From: Apoderus coryli
Lineage: Eukaryota; Arthropoda; Insecta; Coleoptera; Attelabidae
NCBI GenBank assembly: GCA_911728435.2
Contig: OU452199.1
Span: 15,634,860-15,698,859, forward strand
Reading direction: 5' to 3'
DNA: 64,000 bases
The notes under the pieces are model-generated. The model saw only the letters and a program-made list of their open reading frames with translations. It was not told where the DNA came from and made no database searches. Position 1 is the stretch's first letter, and each line of letters begins with the position of its first letter. Shown here piece by piece: positions 45,058 through 55,395 of the stretch. The position numbers and the translations under genes were made by a program.

Positions 45058-46183
45058 TACAGGGTGTTAATTAAGTATCTGGCGAAACTTCAGGGGGTGA
45101 TTCTTTGAGTGATTTTAAGGTAAAAAGTTCATATAAGCAGTTGTCCGGAAATGCATAGTTTTCAAGATACAGGGTGTAAAAAAACAATTTTTTTTTACTT
45201 ATTTATTAATATCTCAAACACCTATTGACCGATTTTGTTGAAATTTGGCAGTATTATGGACTATGATAAGACGCTAAGTTAGCACCAACTAATTGTTGAT
45301 TATGACTTCCAGTGGCGTCGTAAAAGGCAGTTTCACAAATAAAATAACAAAAAAAAAAGCGCCACTGACTTTTTAAAATTAAAAAAATTATTTTTGGATT
45401 AAGCCATTACAAATAATACTTTTTTGTCTCTTGATATTTTTTCGTATCTTGCATCGTTTTCGAGAAAAAAAACTAAAACCCCAAATGCATGTCCCTGAAT
45501 AATTTTAAAAATCACTTTTACAGAATTATTGCGAATCTCGTTGCGAATTACGTTTTACCCAAATTCGTTGAGATTTGGCAGTATTATTTATAATAGTAAA
45601 ATGCTAATTGAATCTTATTTACTATTGCTAATATTGAAGTTCAGTGGTGGAAATAAATGCCTAAGACAAGACAAAGACGTATTATTAATTATACTTTGAC
45701 AAAAAATACTTGTTAAATAAATATGATTAAGAACTTAACAACATAACAACAAATAAAGATAAATTTATAATAGTTGTTGAAAATGTCCACGTTCAACTTC
45801 GATGCAAGCATTATCTCGCCTTATCATTGATTGCCGAACACGCTGAAATATTCCAGGAGCATGTCTTATTTGATTTCGTGAATCCCGTATGCGCTGACAT
45901 AATTCGGCTTCAGTATTGACTGGAGTTTTATAAACCAGCGAGTTTAAATGCCCCCAAAGGAGATAATCCAAAGGATTTAAATCTGGCGACATGGGTGGCC
46001 ATGACTGTGGACCCGCGCGACCAATCCACTGACCTCCATAAGTTTGATCCAGAATTTTTTTTAACACCCTGTATCTTGAAAACTATGCATTTCCGGACAC
46101 CTGCTTATATGAACTTTTTACCTGAAAATCACTCAAAGAATCACCCCCTGAAGTTTGGCCAGGTACTTAATTAACACCCTGTA
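45058..46183 (-). mobile_element. Internally deleted mariner-like element, 1.1 kb
   Basis: TACAGGG...CCCTGTA ends flanked by TA. The terminal inverted repeats are about 125 bp (45058-45182 and 46055-46183) and include an internal ACAGGGTGT copy. The left subterminal part holds two blocks with GAAATTTGGCAGTATTAT or GAGATTTGGCAGTATTAT and CTTCCAGTGGCG, shared with the elements at 47915 and 50207. Confidence 0.85.
45765..46067 (-). pseudogene. mariner-like transposase C-terminal fragment
   Basis: About 95 residues: LDQTYGGQWIGRAGPQSWPPMSPDLNPLDYLLWGHL, with the third acidic residue block (SPDLNPLD), then the C-terminal helix region ending RGHFQQLL. The first codons (MLKK) come from the right terminal repeat, because a deletion fused the repeat directly to the C-terminal region. 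HTH and the first two catalytic acids are gone. Confidence 0.85.
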
Positions 46184-46429
46184 TACTAAAAATAAATCAG
46201 TTTATTTGCAGTTCTATAAAAAAAAAAAAGATTATACAACTTATAAGTTACGAACTAAATAATGTAGAACTACAAAAAGGGTTAAAAAGGCAGTATATTA
46301 CTGTTATAAATCTTCGCCCTATGAAAAACAAAAACAACAAAATATATAAACATATATCTTATGCTTGAAAAAAATCAATCAGAAAAAGCACAAACAGTAT
46401 TACTTAAAAATCTACATTAATTAATAATA

Positions 46430-46563
46430 GAGTCGACATTGTTTATAGTGAAACTCTATATAGTGAGAAAACTCTTTACACTGCAATTTTTTCAAGACCT
46501 AGAATATTTTAATGAAATTTAATGTAAAAAGCCCTGCATCTACTAAATCTTTAAAAAGTAGCA
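46430..46563 (+). mobile_element. pogo/Tigger-like transposon 5'-end fragment (copy C)
   Basis: GAGTCGACATTGTTTATAG then GAAAACTC, CAAGACCTAG and AATTTAATGTAAAAAGCCCT match the left end of copies A and B. Only about 130 bp remain. Confidence 0.8.
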
Positions 46564-47914
46564 TATTAAGTATGATATTCTCATATACTTATATTATTTG
46601 TGACATGGTAGAGGCTCTCTCCCTATGATAGGTATAAGTCTTTTGTGACACTATTAAACAATCTTTAATTTGCAAAAACAAGAAGATTATTATTTTGATT
46701 GTATACGTAGGCAGCTTTATTTTTTGTTTACAGTTTTACCTAGCTCATTAAATATTTTATATTTAATTTACTAAAACTAAAAAAAATATTTATAGGATTT
46801 CAAAAGTCAGTTGGTAAATATCATTATTTTATTGGTTAAAAGATTGTTTTAAAATATTTAGTTAGTAAATTTTGAGAGTTTTTTCTTTGAAAAAGCTCGC
46901 TAAATCTGAAATATTTAGTTGCTACATCGCGCTTTTAATGTCGATGTTTTTTTTCGTTGTAATAAATTTATCCTAAAATGTTTTACTTTTAAATTATTCC
47001 CTTTCAATTCTCCCTAAAAATATTATTTTTATGATTATTTTGTATATCAATCGTTAGGCGCCATCAAAATTGCTCAATAAATACACAGCATGCCCTTGGA
47101 AGCGTATAGGGATGTAAAAATAATTTGTGTTAGAATAAACTTCCTAAAGTACCTATATATTAGAAAAGCAAGGAATACACAAGCTATTGTTTACGTAACA
47201 TTTTTGAAATTATTAAGCTTTACAAGCGACTAATAGGCCACTCGTATTCATCAAGGCTTATATATACTTGGTTGCTTAGTACTTCTAACTGTTGCATCTA
47301 CATAGATTTACTCTATACAACTAAACTGACAAACTGACGTTTACGGGGCAGATGCTTTAATGTTCTAGGCATCAAATGATTTTAATCGAAATTTGAATTG
47401 ATAGAATTCCGATATTTTACTGTTATAGCATCACTGCACATTGGCAGAACGCCAAAAAGGAGAAGGTGATACGCCTAACATCTTAAAGCAATAATAGGTT
47501 ATGTCAATAAATGCTCCAAAAATTTTACTACTGCATACATATTATGTAGTATGTATCCAAAAGTTGGAGATTGCATTAATTTATTTTAGCTGTTCGTAAT
47601 TTATTCACCCTACAGTTCAATGTCCTATTTTGCTTATTCTTGAAAAACAACTAAAAATTGATAGCTGGTTTAATTAAAGTAATTTTCGACATCATTTTAC
47701 CATAAAACCGGATTACGTTTCCCATCTAGTAACTTTGCCCCATGACACTGGTTAAATATTATTTGCCTAATCTCAGCGACCGTTTGTGGCCTGATTGATT
47801 CAGTATTCGCTGAATGCTGAGGGGCTCTGCATATGTGCGTGTTTTAGATGCGAGATGCGACTTTTTTACCCGTCATATTAATTAATTTAGAAATATGACT
47901 AGATATACCTACTA
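46564..47914. other. Unassigned AT-rich sequence
   Basis: No gene or repeat recognised. Confidence 0.4.
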
Positions 47915-49590
47915 TACAGGGTGTCCCCTCTCAATTGGAAAAAAAACTTCTGGGGCATATTGAGGAACCATAGACAAGCAGTTTGAGATAAGAGACTGAT
48001 ATCCGGAAGTGCATGGTTTTTAAAATACAGGGTGTCAAAGTTTTTTTCAAAAAACCTTTTTTATCAATATCTCAAAGACACGTTAACCGATTTTCTTGAA
48101 ATTCGCTGGTGATGTAAGCTTAATAAGACGCTCAGTTAGCACTAATTAAATGTTAATTATGACTTCCAGTGGCGCCTCGGGAGACAGTGTCACGAATAAA
48201 AATGACAAAAAAATGTACGCTACTGACTTTTTTGAAAATGTTATATTTTTTAGAAAGCTCAGTTAAAAATACAACTTTTTTGTCACTTGATATTTTTTCG
48301 TATCTCTCTCCGTTTTCGAGAAATTTTTTTTTATTAAATGATAAATACCGCTGCCACCACAACTCTAGCAACTAGATCCACGATCTGCATCCATTTAAAC
48401 TTCAAAAGGTGCAGCATCTACTGCCTGGCGACGCTCCTCGGCGGCTCGAGTTCTGCGAGTGGTTGCTCCGTCAAGCGGATGAAAACGCTGATTTTTTAAC
48501 TATAAGAAACCTGCTGATATCCTCTGATGTGCGTAGCGAGCGATGAAAAAGGATTTTCGCGCGAGGGGACATTCAATCCTCGTAATAACCACGAGTGGAG
48601 CGAACAAAATCCCCATGCTACGCACATCAGAGGATATCAGCAGAAGTTTGGTGTTAATGTTTGGCCAGGTTTTCTGGGCGACCATTTGATTGGGCCGTAC
48701 GTTCTACCTGATCACCTCAACGGGAATAGCTACCTAGTTTTTTTGCGAAATCTTCTGCCCGAGCTGCTCGAAGATGTACCCCTCCAGTTGCGTAGAGAGG
48801 TCTGGTTCCAACACGATAGTTGTCCAGCGAATTTTGCGTCCACCGTGAGAGGTTACCTCGACCAAACCTACAACAACAGGTGGATTGGTAGAGGTGGTCC
48901 CGTCCCTTGGCCACCAAGGTCGCCGGACTTGGCCCCCTGGACTTTTTTCTTTGGGGCGAAATGGAACGGTTGATCTATGCAACTCCTGTGCCGACAATGG
49001 AGGACCTAGTTGCTAGAGTTGTGGTGGCAGCGGAATTTATCGCGAACGATCCAGGCGTGTTTGCTCGGGTGCGCGAATCCTGGCTTGACAGGTGCAGAAA
49101 ATGCATCGAAATGCACTTTGAGCATTTGCTCCACTATTAATAATAAATTATTTGTAAAAAAGCGTCCTTGTTTTTCTTTCTAATAATAACCTTTTAATAC
49201 AGTTTTTAATAAAAAATTTTTCTCGAAAACGGAGAGAGATACGAAATATCAAGTGACAAAAAAGTTGTATTTTTAACTGAGCTTTCTAAAAAAAAAAAAA
49301 AATTTCAAAAAAAGTGACACTGTTTCCCGGGGCGCCACTGGAAGTCATAATTAACATTTAATTAGTGCTAACTGAGCGTCTTATTAAGCTTACATCACCA
49401 GCAAATTTCATGAAAATCGGTTAACGTGTCTTTGAGATATTGATAAAAAAGGTTTTTTGAAAAAAACTTTGACACCCTGTATTTTGAAAACCATGCACTT
49501 TCGGACATCAGTCTCTTATCTCAAACTGCTTGTCTATGTTTCCTCAATATGCCCCAGAAGTTTTTTCCAATTGAGAGGGGACACCCTGTA
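47915..49590 (+). mobile_element. mariner-like element with ~390-430-bp inverted ends
   Basis: TACAGGGTGTCCCC...GGGGACACCCTGTA flanked by TA (47913-47914; 49591-49592). The inverted ends run 47915-48345 and about 49204-49590, far longer than usual for mariner. They differ by a roughly 40-bp gap and point changes. Each holds an outer and an inner ACAGGGTGTC and the CTTCCAGTGGCG or complementary CGCCACTGGAAG block. Confidence 0.9.
48389..49140 (+). pseudogene. mariner-like (Tc1/mariner) transposase, broken
   Basis: Starts just inside the left repeat at HPFKLQKVQHLL; the HTH domain is absent. Then RRLEFCEWLLRQADENADFL, a scrambled patch (48511-48540), and SDEKGFSREGTFN (first catalytic Asp in SDE). 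GVNVWPGFLGDHLIGPY and WFQHDSCPANF (second Asp) follow, then WPPRSPDLAP (third Asp). A one-base insertion in the C run at about 48931-48935 shifts the frame there; the C-terminus continues as LDFFLWGEMERLIYATP...HFEHLLHY* to 49140. It belongs to the same broad group as 45765-46067. Minus-strand frames are shadows. Confidence 0.88.
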
Positions 49591-49703
49591 TACGCCATCG
49601 TGAACATTTGTACCTATATCTTTGATGTTTTTTAAAGAATAATATATAATAGTGTTTAAATGAAAGTCGAATCTCCACAAAATAAATTTAATAGAAACTA
49701 TCG

Positions 49704-49746
49704 GCCATACATGTTTCGGAACTAGACCAGTCGCATCATCAGTGGC
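49704..49746 (-). ncRNA. Hammerhead ribozyme (type I, minimal), left arm (motif D)
   Basis: Minus strand: GCCA (49746-49743), core CUGAUGA (49742-49736), unpaired U, stem II GCGACU/AGUUCC (one mismatch, one G-U), GAAA (49717-49714). Stem III is A-U and C-G around a two-base loop (ACAUGU). Predicted cleavage follows A at 49708. UGGC (49707-49704) pairs perfectly with GCCA. Confidence 0.78.
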
Positions 49747-50061
49747 ATGTCAACAATCGTACAAACACAACGCTAAGACATACAATATTCCATTAAATTT
49801 CTACCGAAGTCACCCTATGGAAAAATATTTGAATTATTAAAGCCGGAATTTAACAAAACAAACAAATAATTAAATAATCTTAACACTTTATTAGAACACA
49901 AGCAAAAAATATGATATACAAAAAGAAAATTAGATCATAAATATGTAATTGTAATTTTAATTGAATTTTAATAATTCAAATATTTTTCCATAGGGTGACT
50001 TCGGTACAAATTTAATGGAATATTGTATGTCTTAGCGTTGTGTTTGTACGATTGTTGATAT

Positions 50062-50103
50062 GCCACTGATGATGGGACTGGTCTAGTCCGAAACATGTAT
50101 GGC
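50062..50103 (+). ncRNA. Hammerhead ribozyme (type I, minimal), right arm (motif E)
   Basis: Plus strand: GCCA (50062-50065), core CUGAUGA (50066-50072), unpaired U and G, stem II GGACU (50075-50079) with AGUCC (50085-50089), GAAA (50090-50093). Stem III is A50093-U50098 and C50094-G50097. Predicted cleavage follows A50099 (GUA triplet), then UGGC (50100-50103) closes stem I. All invariant core bases are present. Confidence 0.82.
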
Positions 50104-50206
50104 CGATAGTTTCTATTAAATTTATTTTGTGGAGATTCGACTTTCATTTAAACACTAAAATTGCAACTCCACTAAAGAATGGACTATTTTTTCAAATTAA
50201 TAATAT

Positions 50207-50928
50207 ACAGGGTGGTCCAACTTTTACCTGCATAAATTTCAGAATCGATAGATAATCGACAAATAATGTGAGTTTGGTTAATAAACTATGTGCGAAAAAT
50301 GCTTCATTACAAAGTTACATGGTGTTGAAATTTAAGAAAAAATTCGAATTTTATTAATATCTTTATAACCAATTGAGATATTTCAATGAAATTTGGCTAG
50401 TGTGGAGAGGCAATCTAGCTTAATTGTTTCATATAATAATTTACTTTTTATTTCCACCAGTGGCGTGCGTACGGCTACCGATTGCAACATTTTTAATGAA
50501 AAAACAGATACGCCACTGGTTTATCTCAAAATAAAAATTATATCTGCATCAATTTAAAAGAAAAAAGTACTCCCGTCACCGAGAAAAATAAATAAATAGC
50601 ATTTACACATAGGAGACGTTTTTAGAAACACTTGAAGACAACGAGGACTACAATTATTGCGTAATTAAATTTCTTTATTTTTTGTTCAGAATTTGTAGTT
50701 TAGTTTGATATTAGTGTCAGTTGTAAAAGAAGTGTTATTTTTAGCAACGTACCAAGTTCATGTGGCTAAAAAGGCCCACCTCGACCTCTACATTGATAAC
50801 CAATCATTCAGAGAGCAAACACCATATTTGATATTTAACTCCTAAGGGTAAATTTCAAAGTGCCTATCTATTATAGAACATTCCCTAATTTTTCAGTACA
50901 TCGTATTACACCCTGTATATACTCTTTA
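50207..50928. mobile_element. Possible CAGGGTGG-ended non-autonomous element
   Basis: Left end TACAGGGTGGTCC; a candidate right end is TTACACCCTGTATA near 50913-50926. The subterminal part contains CAATTGAGATATTTCAATG, GAAATTTGGC and CCAGTGGCG, the same motif order as in the elements at 45058 and 47915. Pairing of the two ends beyond the tip is weak, so the right boundary is uncertain. Confidence 0.5.
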
Positions 50929-51293
50929 ATAAATTGGTTCTTATAAACCACCTGATGTTCGATGATGAATCTTAAGTAGAATTTAAATGGATTTGAATAA
51001 ATAAAATTAAATGTCAAATGATAATAATTTTTTGTCTAAATATCATTAGGTAGCTTTCAAACAAAAAACGGCGGTGTTATTTGCAGAAGAAAGCAAATTC
51101 TACGAGCTTAATTATATGTCAATACTTGCTGATGACTTAAATGGTCGAGTATTTTGTTATTTAAATACGCTTAAAATCAAATCAATTAACGAATTCTCTT
51201 CTGTTTATTCTAAAGACGACAAATCATAGACGTGCCATTTATTTTATTAAAAAAATACTTAGCTTTTAAAGGCGAACCCTTACTTGGATGTGG

Positions 51294-51459
51294 TTTTGCC
51301 GAAACTTACCACCACACCATACGTTAGACTGTAAGATATCATAAATGTGTGTATTAATTCTATAATAGTTGCACATTTCGATTTGTAGGTTACTGTAAAT
51401 GAAACTGTGCAACTATTATAGAATTAATACACATGGTGTGGTGGTAAGTTTCGGCAAAA
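51294..51459. mobile_element. Palindromic MITE, about 166 bp
   Basis: TTTTGCCGAAACTTACCACC at the left is matched by its complement at the right, as is GTGTATTAATTCTATAATAG with its partner. The left arm has about 28 extra bases between the two blocks. No ORF. Confidence 0.8.
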
Positions 51460-52540
51460 AATATATGAATAGTATTAATAAATTAGTTCCTAAAGAATCA
51501 AGTTAGATATTTACTGATTTATCTACGTGTTAGTCTCTCCCATTAAACTAGAATTCCTCAAATCATTTAATTCCACAATTTTTCCCATATCTCTGTTCAT
51601 CTCTGGCTTAGCAATCCAAATAGACGTTGTCTGATCTAATGAATTATTTCCTTTAAAAATCTAACTTACCTGGACCAAAAATGGAAGCATATACCTTTAT
51701 TACCTTTATTGATATTTATGGCGAGCATTTTATATATATATATTAGGATTTTTAACATGAAGATCTAAAATTTTTGACGCCTATTACACTTCAAAAACTT
51801 GTGGTGGTCGTAACAATTTGACTACGCAACAAACTTTTTTTGCATGCAACCTCTGTTTCCTTTAATAATATAGATTTTCTGTCGGTTTTTTGTGTGTTTT
51901 CTTGAATTTCGATGAGTTCAAGATATATGCGAAAATTAATGTATAATATGTAATAAAAACCATGATGAAGTACTACATGCCTTACATCTTGCTTACGGAT
52001 TCGCAAATGAAAATTCAGCAAAAGTTGAAAGACAATATAGGACAAAGTATCCAATTGGACGGCATCCCCACAATAGGGGCGACGAAACATCAAGGTTTAA
52101 AAAAATCGTTATCACATACGCCTTAAAATGTGCATTTATTTAGCACTAGTTGCCGTACCAAATCTTAGAACGACTGTTTGCTAGGTTCATGTTCCTCAAT
52201 CAGATTAAAGTTAATGGAAAACACCATATATACTCTATCGTATTGTTTATTTTTTTCCATTGCTTCAAATATCAATTCGCGCGTGGGAGAGATTTCCTGT
52301 TTTTTTTGCCCCACTCGATAGCATTAACTATTTCCAAGGTATACATCTGATCTCTGTTTAAATCACAACTTTTTGCACAGCTTTGTCTTAAATTTATGAA
52401 GATTACTTTCTAACAGTTTAAAATTCACAATAAGAAGAATTTCAGAATTGTCTACTTGCTGATAATTATAAACTTTAATACCACGAAGCTCTGAAGTTTG
52501 CCCAGTCAATTCTTTAATAAGGTGTCAAAAAGGAAGTTCA
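51460..52540. other. Unassigned sequence
   Basis: No gene recognised. The minus frame at 51791-52093 has no recognisable family. Confidence 0.4.
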
Positions 52541-52611
52541 TTGAACAGGAACAAACATATCCACCAAAAGGCGGTTTGTTTATTTTTCTATTAAACGAAT
52601 AACAACGGTAC

Positions 52612-53803
52612 AACATGGCTTTTTTCCCGGTCGTTCTACGTCAACTAATTTATTGGTTTTAGCACAGTTTTTAACTGAGCGACTTGAAACGGGGGTCAGG
52701 TAGATGTAATCTACACTGATTTTTCTAAAGCCTTTGATAGACTTGATCATGGTATTCTACTGCGTAAACTGTGTCGTTATGGACTATCTTATAATTTACT
52801 GCTGCTTTTGAAGTCGTATCTGAAGAATAGATTTCAGTATGTGGAAAGTCGAGGATTTCGTTCCGAAAATTTTAAAGTGTCATCTGGTGTTCCCCAGGGC
52901 TCTGTCCTTGGACCATTGTTGTTCCTGTGTTTTATCGATGATATTTCTAGTGGCTTGACAAATAGTTCGTTATTATATGCTGACGACTTCAAAGTATATT
53001 CTGTCATTAATAGTACTGAAGATTGTTCTCATCTTCAGGACGATTTAAATGTTGTATATGAGTGGTGTGTCCGTAATAATCTTTACCTGAATATTGATAA
53101 ATGTTTTAGTGTTTCCTATACACGGAAAATAAACCGTGTCAAATTTTCATATTGTATAAATAATAGTCCATTAACAACTTGCGATGAGTTTAAAGATTTA
53201 GGTGTTTGGTTTGATGGTAAACCGAGCTTTACTAATCATTACAATAATATAGTGTCAGCATCCTATAGATCTCTAGGTTTTATTGTGCGCAATTCGAAAG
53301 AGTTTATGGCACCTCAAACTCTCATTGTTCTTTTCAACGCATTTGTCAGATCTAAACTGGAATATGCATCTGTAGTATGGAATCCTATGTATGCCATACA
53401 TATGAATAATATTGAACGTATCCAGCGTCGTTTTGCCAAGTTGCTGTGGTTTCGGGTTGATGGGGTTTATCCATCCATTGGGTTTCCTCATGATATTCTG
53501 TTAAACCGTTTTAATCTAGTACCATTGAATACTCGGAGAGAATATTCCGCTCTAGTATTGCTCTTTAAGATTATTAATGGACTTCTTGACTGTCCAGAGT
53601 TTATAAGCCAGATTCCTTTTTGTGTCCCAAATCTACGCACACGTAATAACGGACTCGTATTTTACTTTCCGGCCCCGCGTACTAATTTGTTGTTGCGTTC
53701 GCCTTTATATTTTATGTGCCATACTTGTAACTCTGTGTCCGAGCAAATTGATATTTTTAATTCAACTTTGTCTTGTATTAAAAATATATTTCTTAGAATA
53801 TAA
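52612..53803 (+). pseudogene. Non-LTR reverse transcriptase, one frameshift
   Basis: The first part reads QHGFFPGRSTSTNLLVLAQF in one frame. A one-base shift in the G run near 52691-52695 moves it to VDVIYTDFSKAFDRLDHGILL (first catalytic Asp in YTDF), which then stays open to 53803. SGVPQGSVLGPLLFLCFIDDI and SLLYADDFKVYS (intact YADD) follow, then a thumb with FKDLGVWFD and VRSKLEYASVVWNP. The open frame listed from 52808 begins at a TTG inside this RT, not at a true start. Decay is slight, so the insertion is fairly young. Confidence 0.9.
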
Positions 53804-53905
53804 ATTTAGTGTTAGATATTAAGAATTTACTGTAATTTTTCCTGCCCTTTAATTGGATTATTTATCTGTCTGGGCAGTGTATCTTAAATAAATAAATAAA
53901 ACACC
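52612..53905 (+). mobile_element. 5'-truncated LINE (RT C-terminal half plus tail)
   Basis: Runs from QHGFFPGRST in the RT fingers to a TAAATAAATAAATAAAA tail at about 53886-53902. No endonuclease region and no clear target duplication were identified. Confidence 0.85.
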
Positions 53906-53966
53906 TTTCTCTCCCGTATTCACAACAGTTCCATCTGACCCAACTGTTACACTCATGGACAAAAAT

Positions 53967-54548
53967 ATCGAATATTTTGATAGTTAAGTTTAATGTAAAT
54001 ATTCCAAATTTTATCGAATATTTTGATAGTTAACTTAAATGTGAATATTCCTAATTTTATCGAATATTTTGATAGTTAAGTGCAATGTGAATATTCCTAG
54101 TTTTATCGAATATTTTGATTGTTAAGTTCAATGGAAATATTCCAAATTATTGAATATTTTGATAGCTAAGCTCATTGTAAATATTCCTAATTTTATCCAA
54201 TATTTAGAGAGTTAAGTTCAATGTAAATATTCCTAATTTTACCCAATATTTTGATATTTATGTTCAATGTGAATATCCCCAATTTTATTGAATATTTTGA
54301 TAGCTTCATTGTAAATATTCCTAATTTTATCCAATATTTTGATATTTATGTTCAATGTGAATATTCCTAATTTTATTGAGTATTTTGATAGCTTCATTGT
54401 AGATATTCCTAATTTTATCCAATATTTTGATATTGATGTTCAATGTGAATATTCCTAATTTTATTGAATATTTTGATAGCTTCATTGTAATTATTCCTAA
54501 TTTTATCGAATATTTTGATAGTTGTTTAATTTAAATATTCCTAATTGT
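53967..54548. repeat. Minisatellite: 13 units of 42-46 bp
   Basis: Units follow ATCGAATATTTTGATAG + TTAAGTTCAATG + TGAATATTCCTAATTTT. Units 1-6 are mostly 46 bp; units 7-12 alternate a 46-bp (ATCC/ACCC start) and a 42-bp (ATTG start) type, making an 88-bp higher-order unit three times. The last unit is atypical. No coding capacity. Confidence 0.93.
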
Positions 54549-55393
54549 CACATTTAGCATTCCTTTTTGTTTTCACAATGTTCGCTTCATAACACTTCAC
54601 TTAAGAATTTTAAAATAAACTGTTTTCCTAGTACAAAGTGTACCTCGTGCGTTATTATACTTGGTGTAAGAGAAGCCTTTCTAAGTAGTAGTTCCAACTT
54701 GAGAGTTGAGTTCTCGTCGAATTTACGTGAAATTTATCGTTCAACTTTATTTTGCAAAATCTTCGGTGGGGTGGCAACTAAGTGGATTCCTTGAAAAAAA
54801 AGTAACAAAGTTGAAGAAATACAGGATCAAAAAATTGTTGGCTTTGTTATTTACGGAAAATGTCAAATGTGTTGCCATTGTCTCAGTTTTTTAAAACACA
54901 TTTGTGACTTTGCCTTAAAAATGCTAGAAAACATAGAAGAAAATGATAATTTCATCGATTCAATTAATGGCATAGATGCTACCTTGGATTTGTTACCCAG
55001 AAAATGTCGATTGCAATATGGGATTGACGTTTTCTTTCAAAATTTGATATTTTACTTTAAAACACCAGTGCCTTAAAGTAAAATTTTTAAGGTTACTGGA
55101 GGGTTTGTAGAAAAATAATGTTTCACTAAAAAGCGCCCTTATTAAGAAAATTTTATGGTTCAGTGCGTATAGTAAATGTATTTTTCTTCTTGTTTCAATT
55201 TACAGAGGATGGATAATATACAGGGACTTTCATTTGAACCAACGAACTCTTGAACCTTTTGTGAATAATAGAAATAATAGCAATCTTTGTACGCTCTATA
55301 TAATGTGAGGTCGATTTGTCGATCTGCCTAAACTACCACCAAAATATCAACTTTTCATGAATTGAGAGCAGTAATTAAAGCCAACACTAAAAA
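54549..55393. other. Unassigned AT-rich sequence
   Basis: Three short overlapping plus frames (54567-55076) lack family resemblance. No further repeat seen. Confidence 0.4.
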
Positions 55394-55395
55394 TA

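Larger units (their letters stand above)
49651..50156. mobile_element. Foldback repeat carrying two hammerhead ribozymes
   Basis: Near-identical inverted arms of about 190 bp (49651-49841 and 49967-50156) separated by 125 bp of AT-rich spacer. The outer ends read AGTGTTTAAATG and its complement. Each arm carries GTGGAGATTCGACTTTCATT, the ribozyme, and a GTATGTCTTAGCGTTGTG block. The ribozymes transcribe outward on opposite strands. No ORF. Confidence 0.88.
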
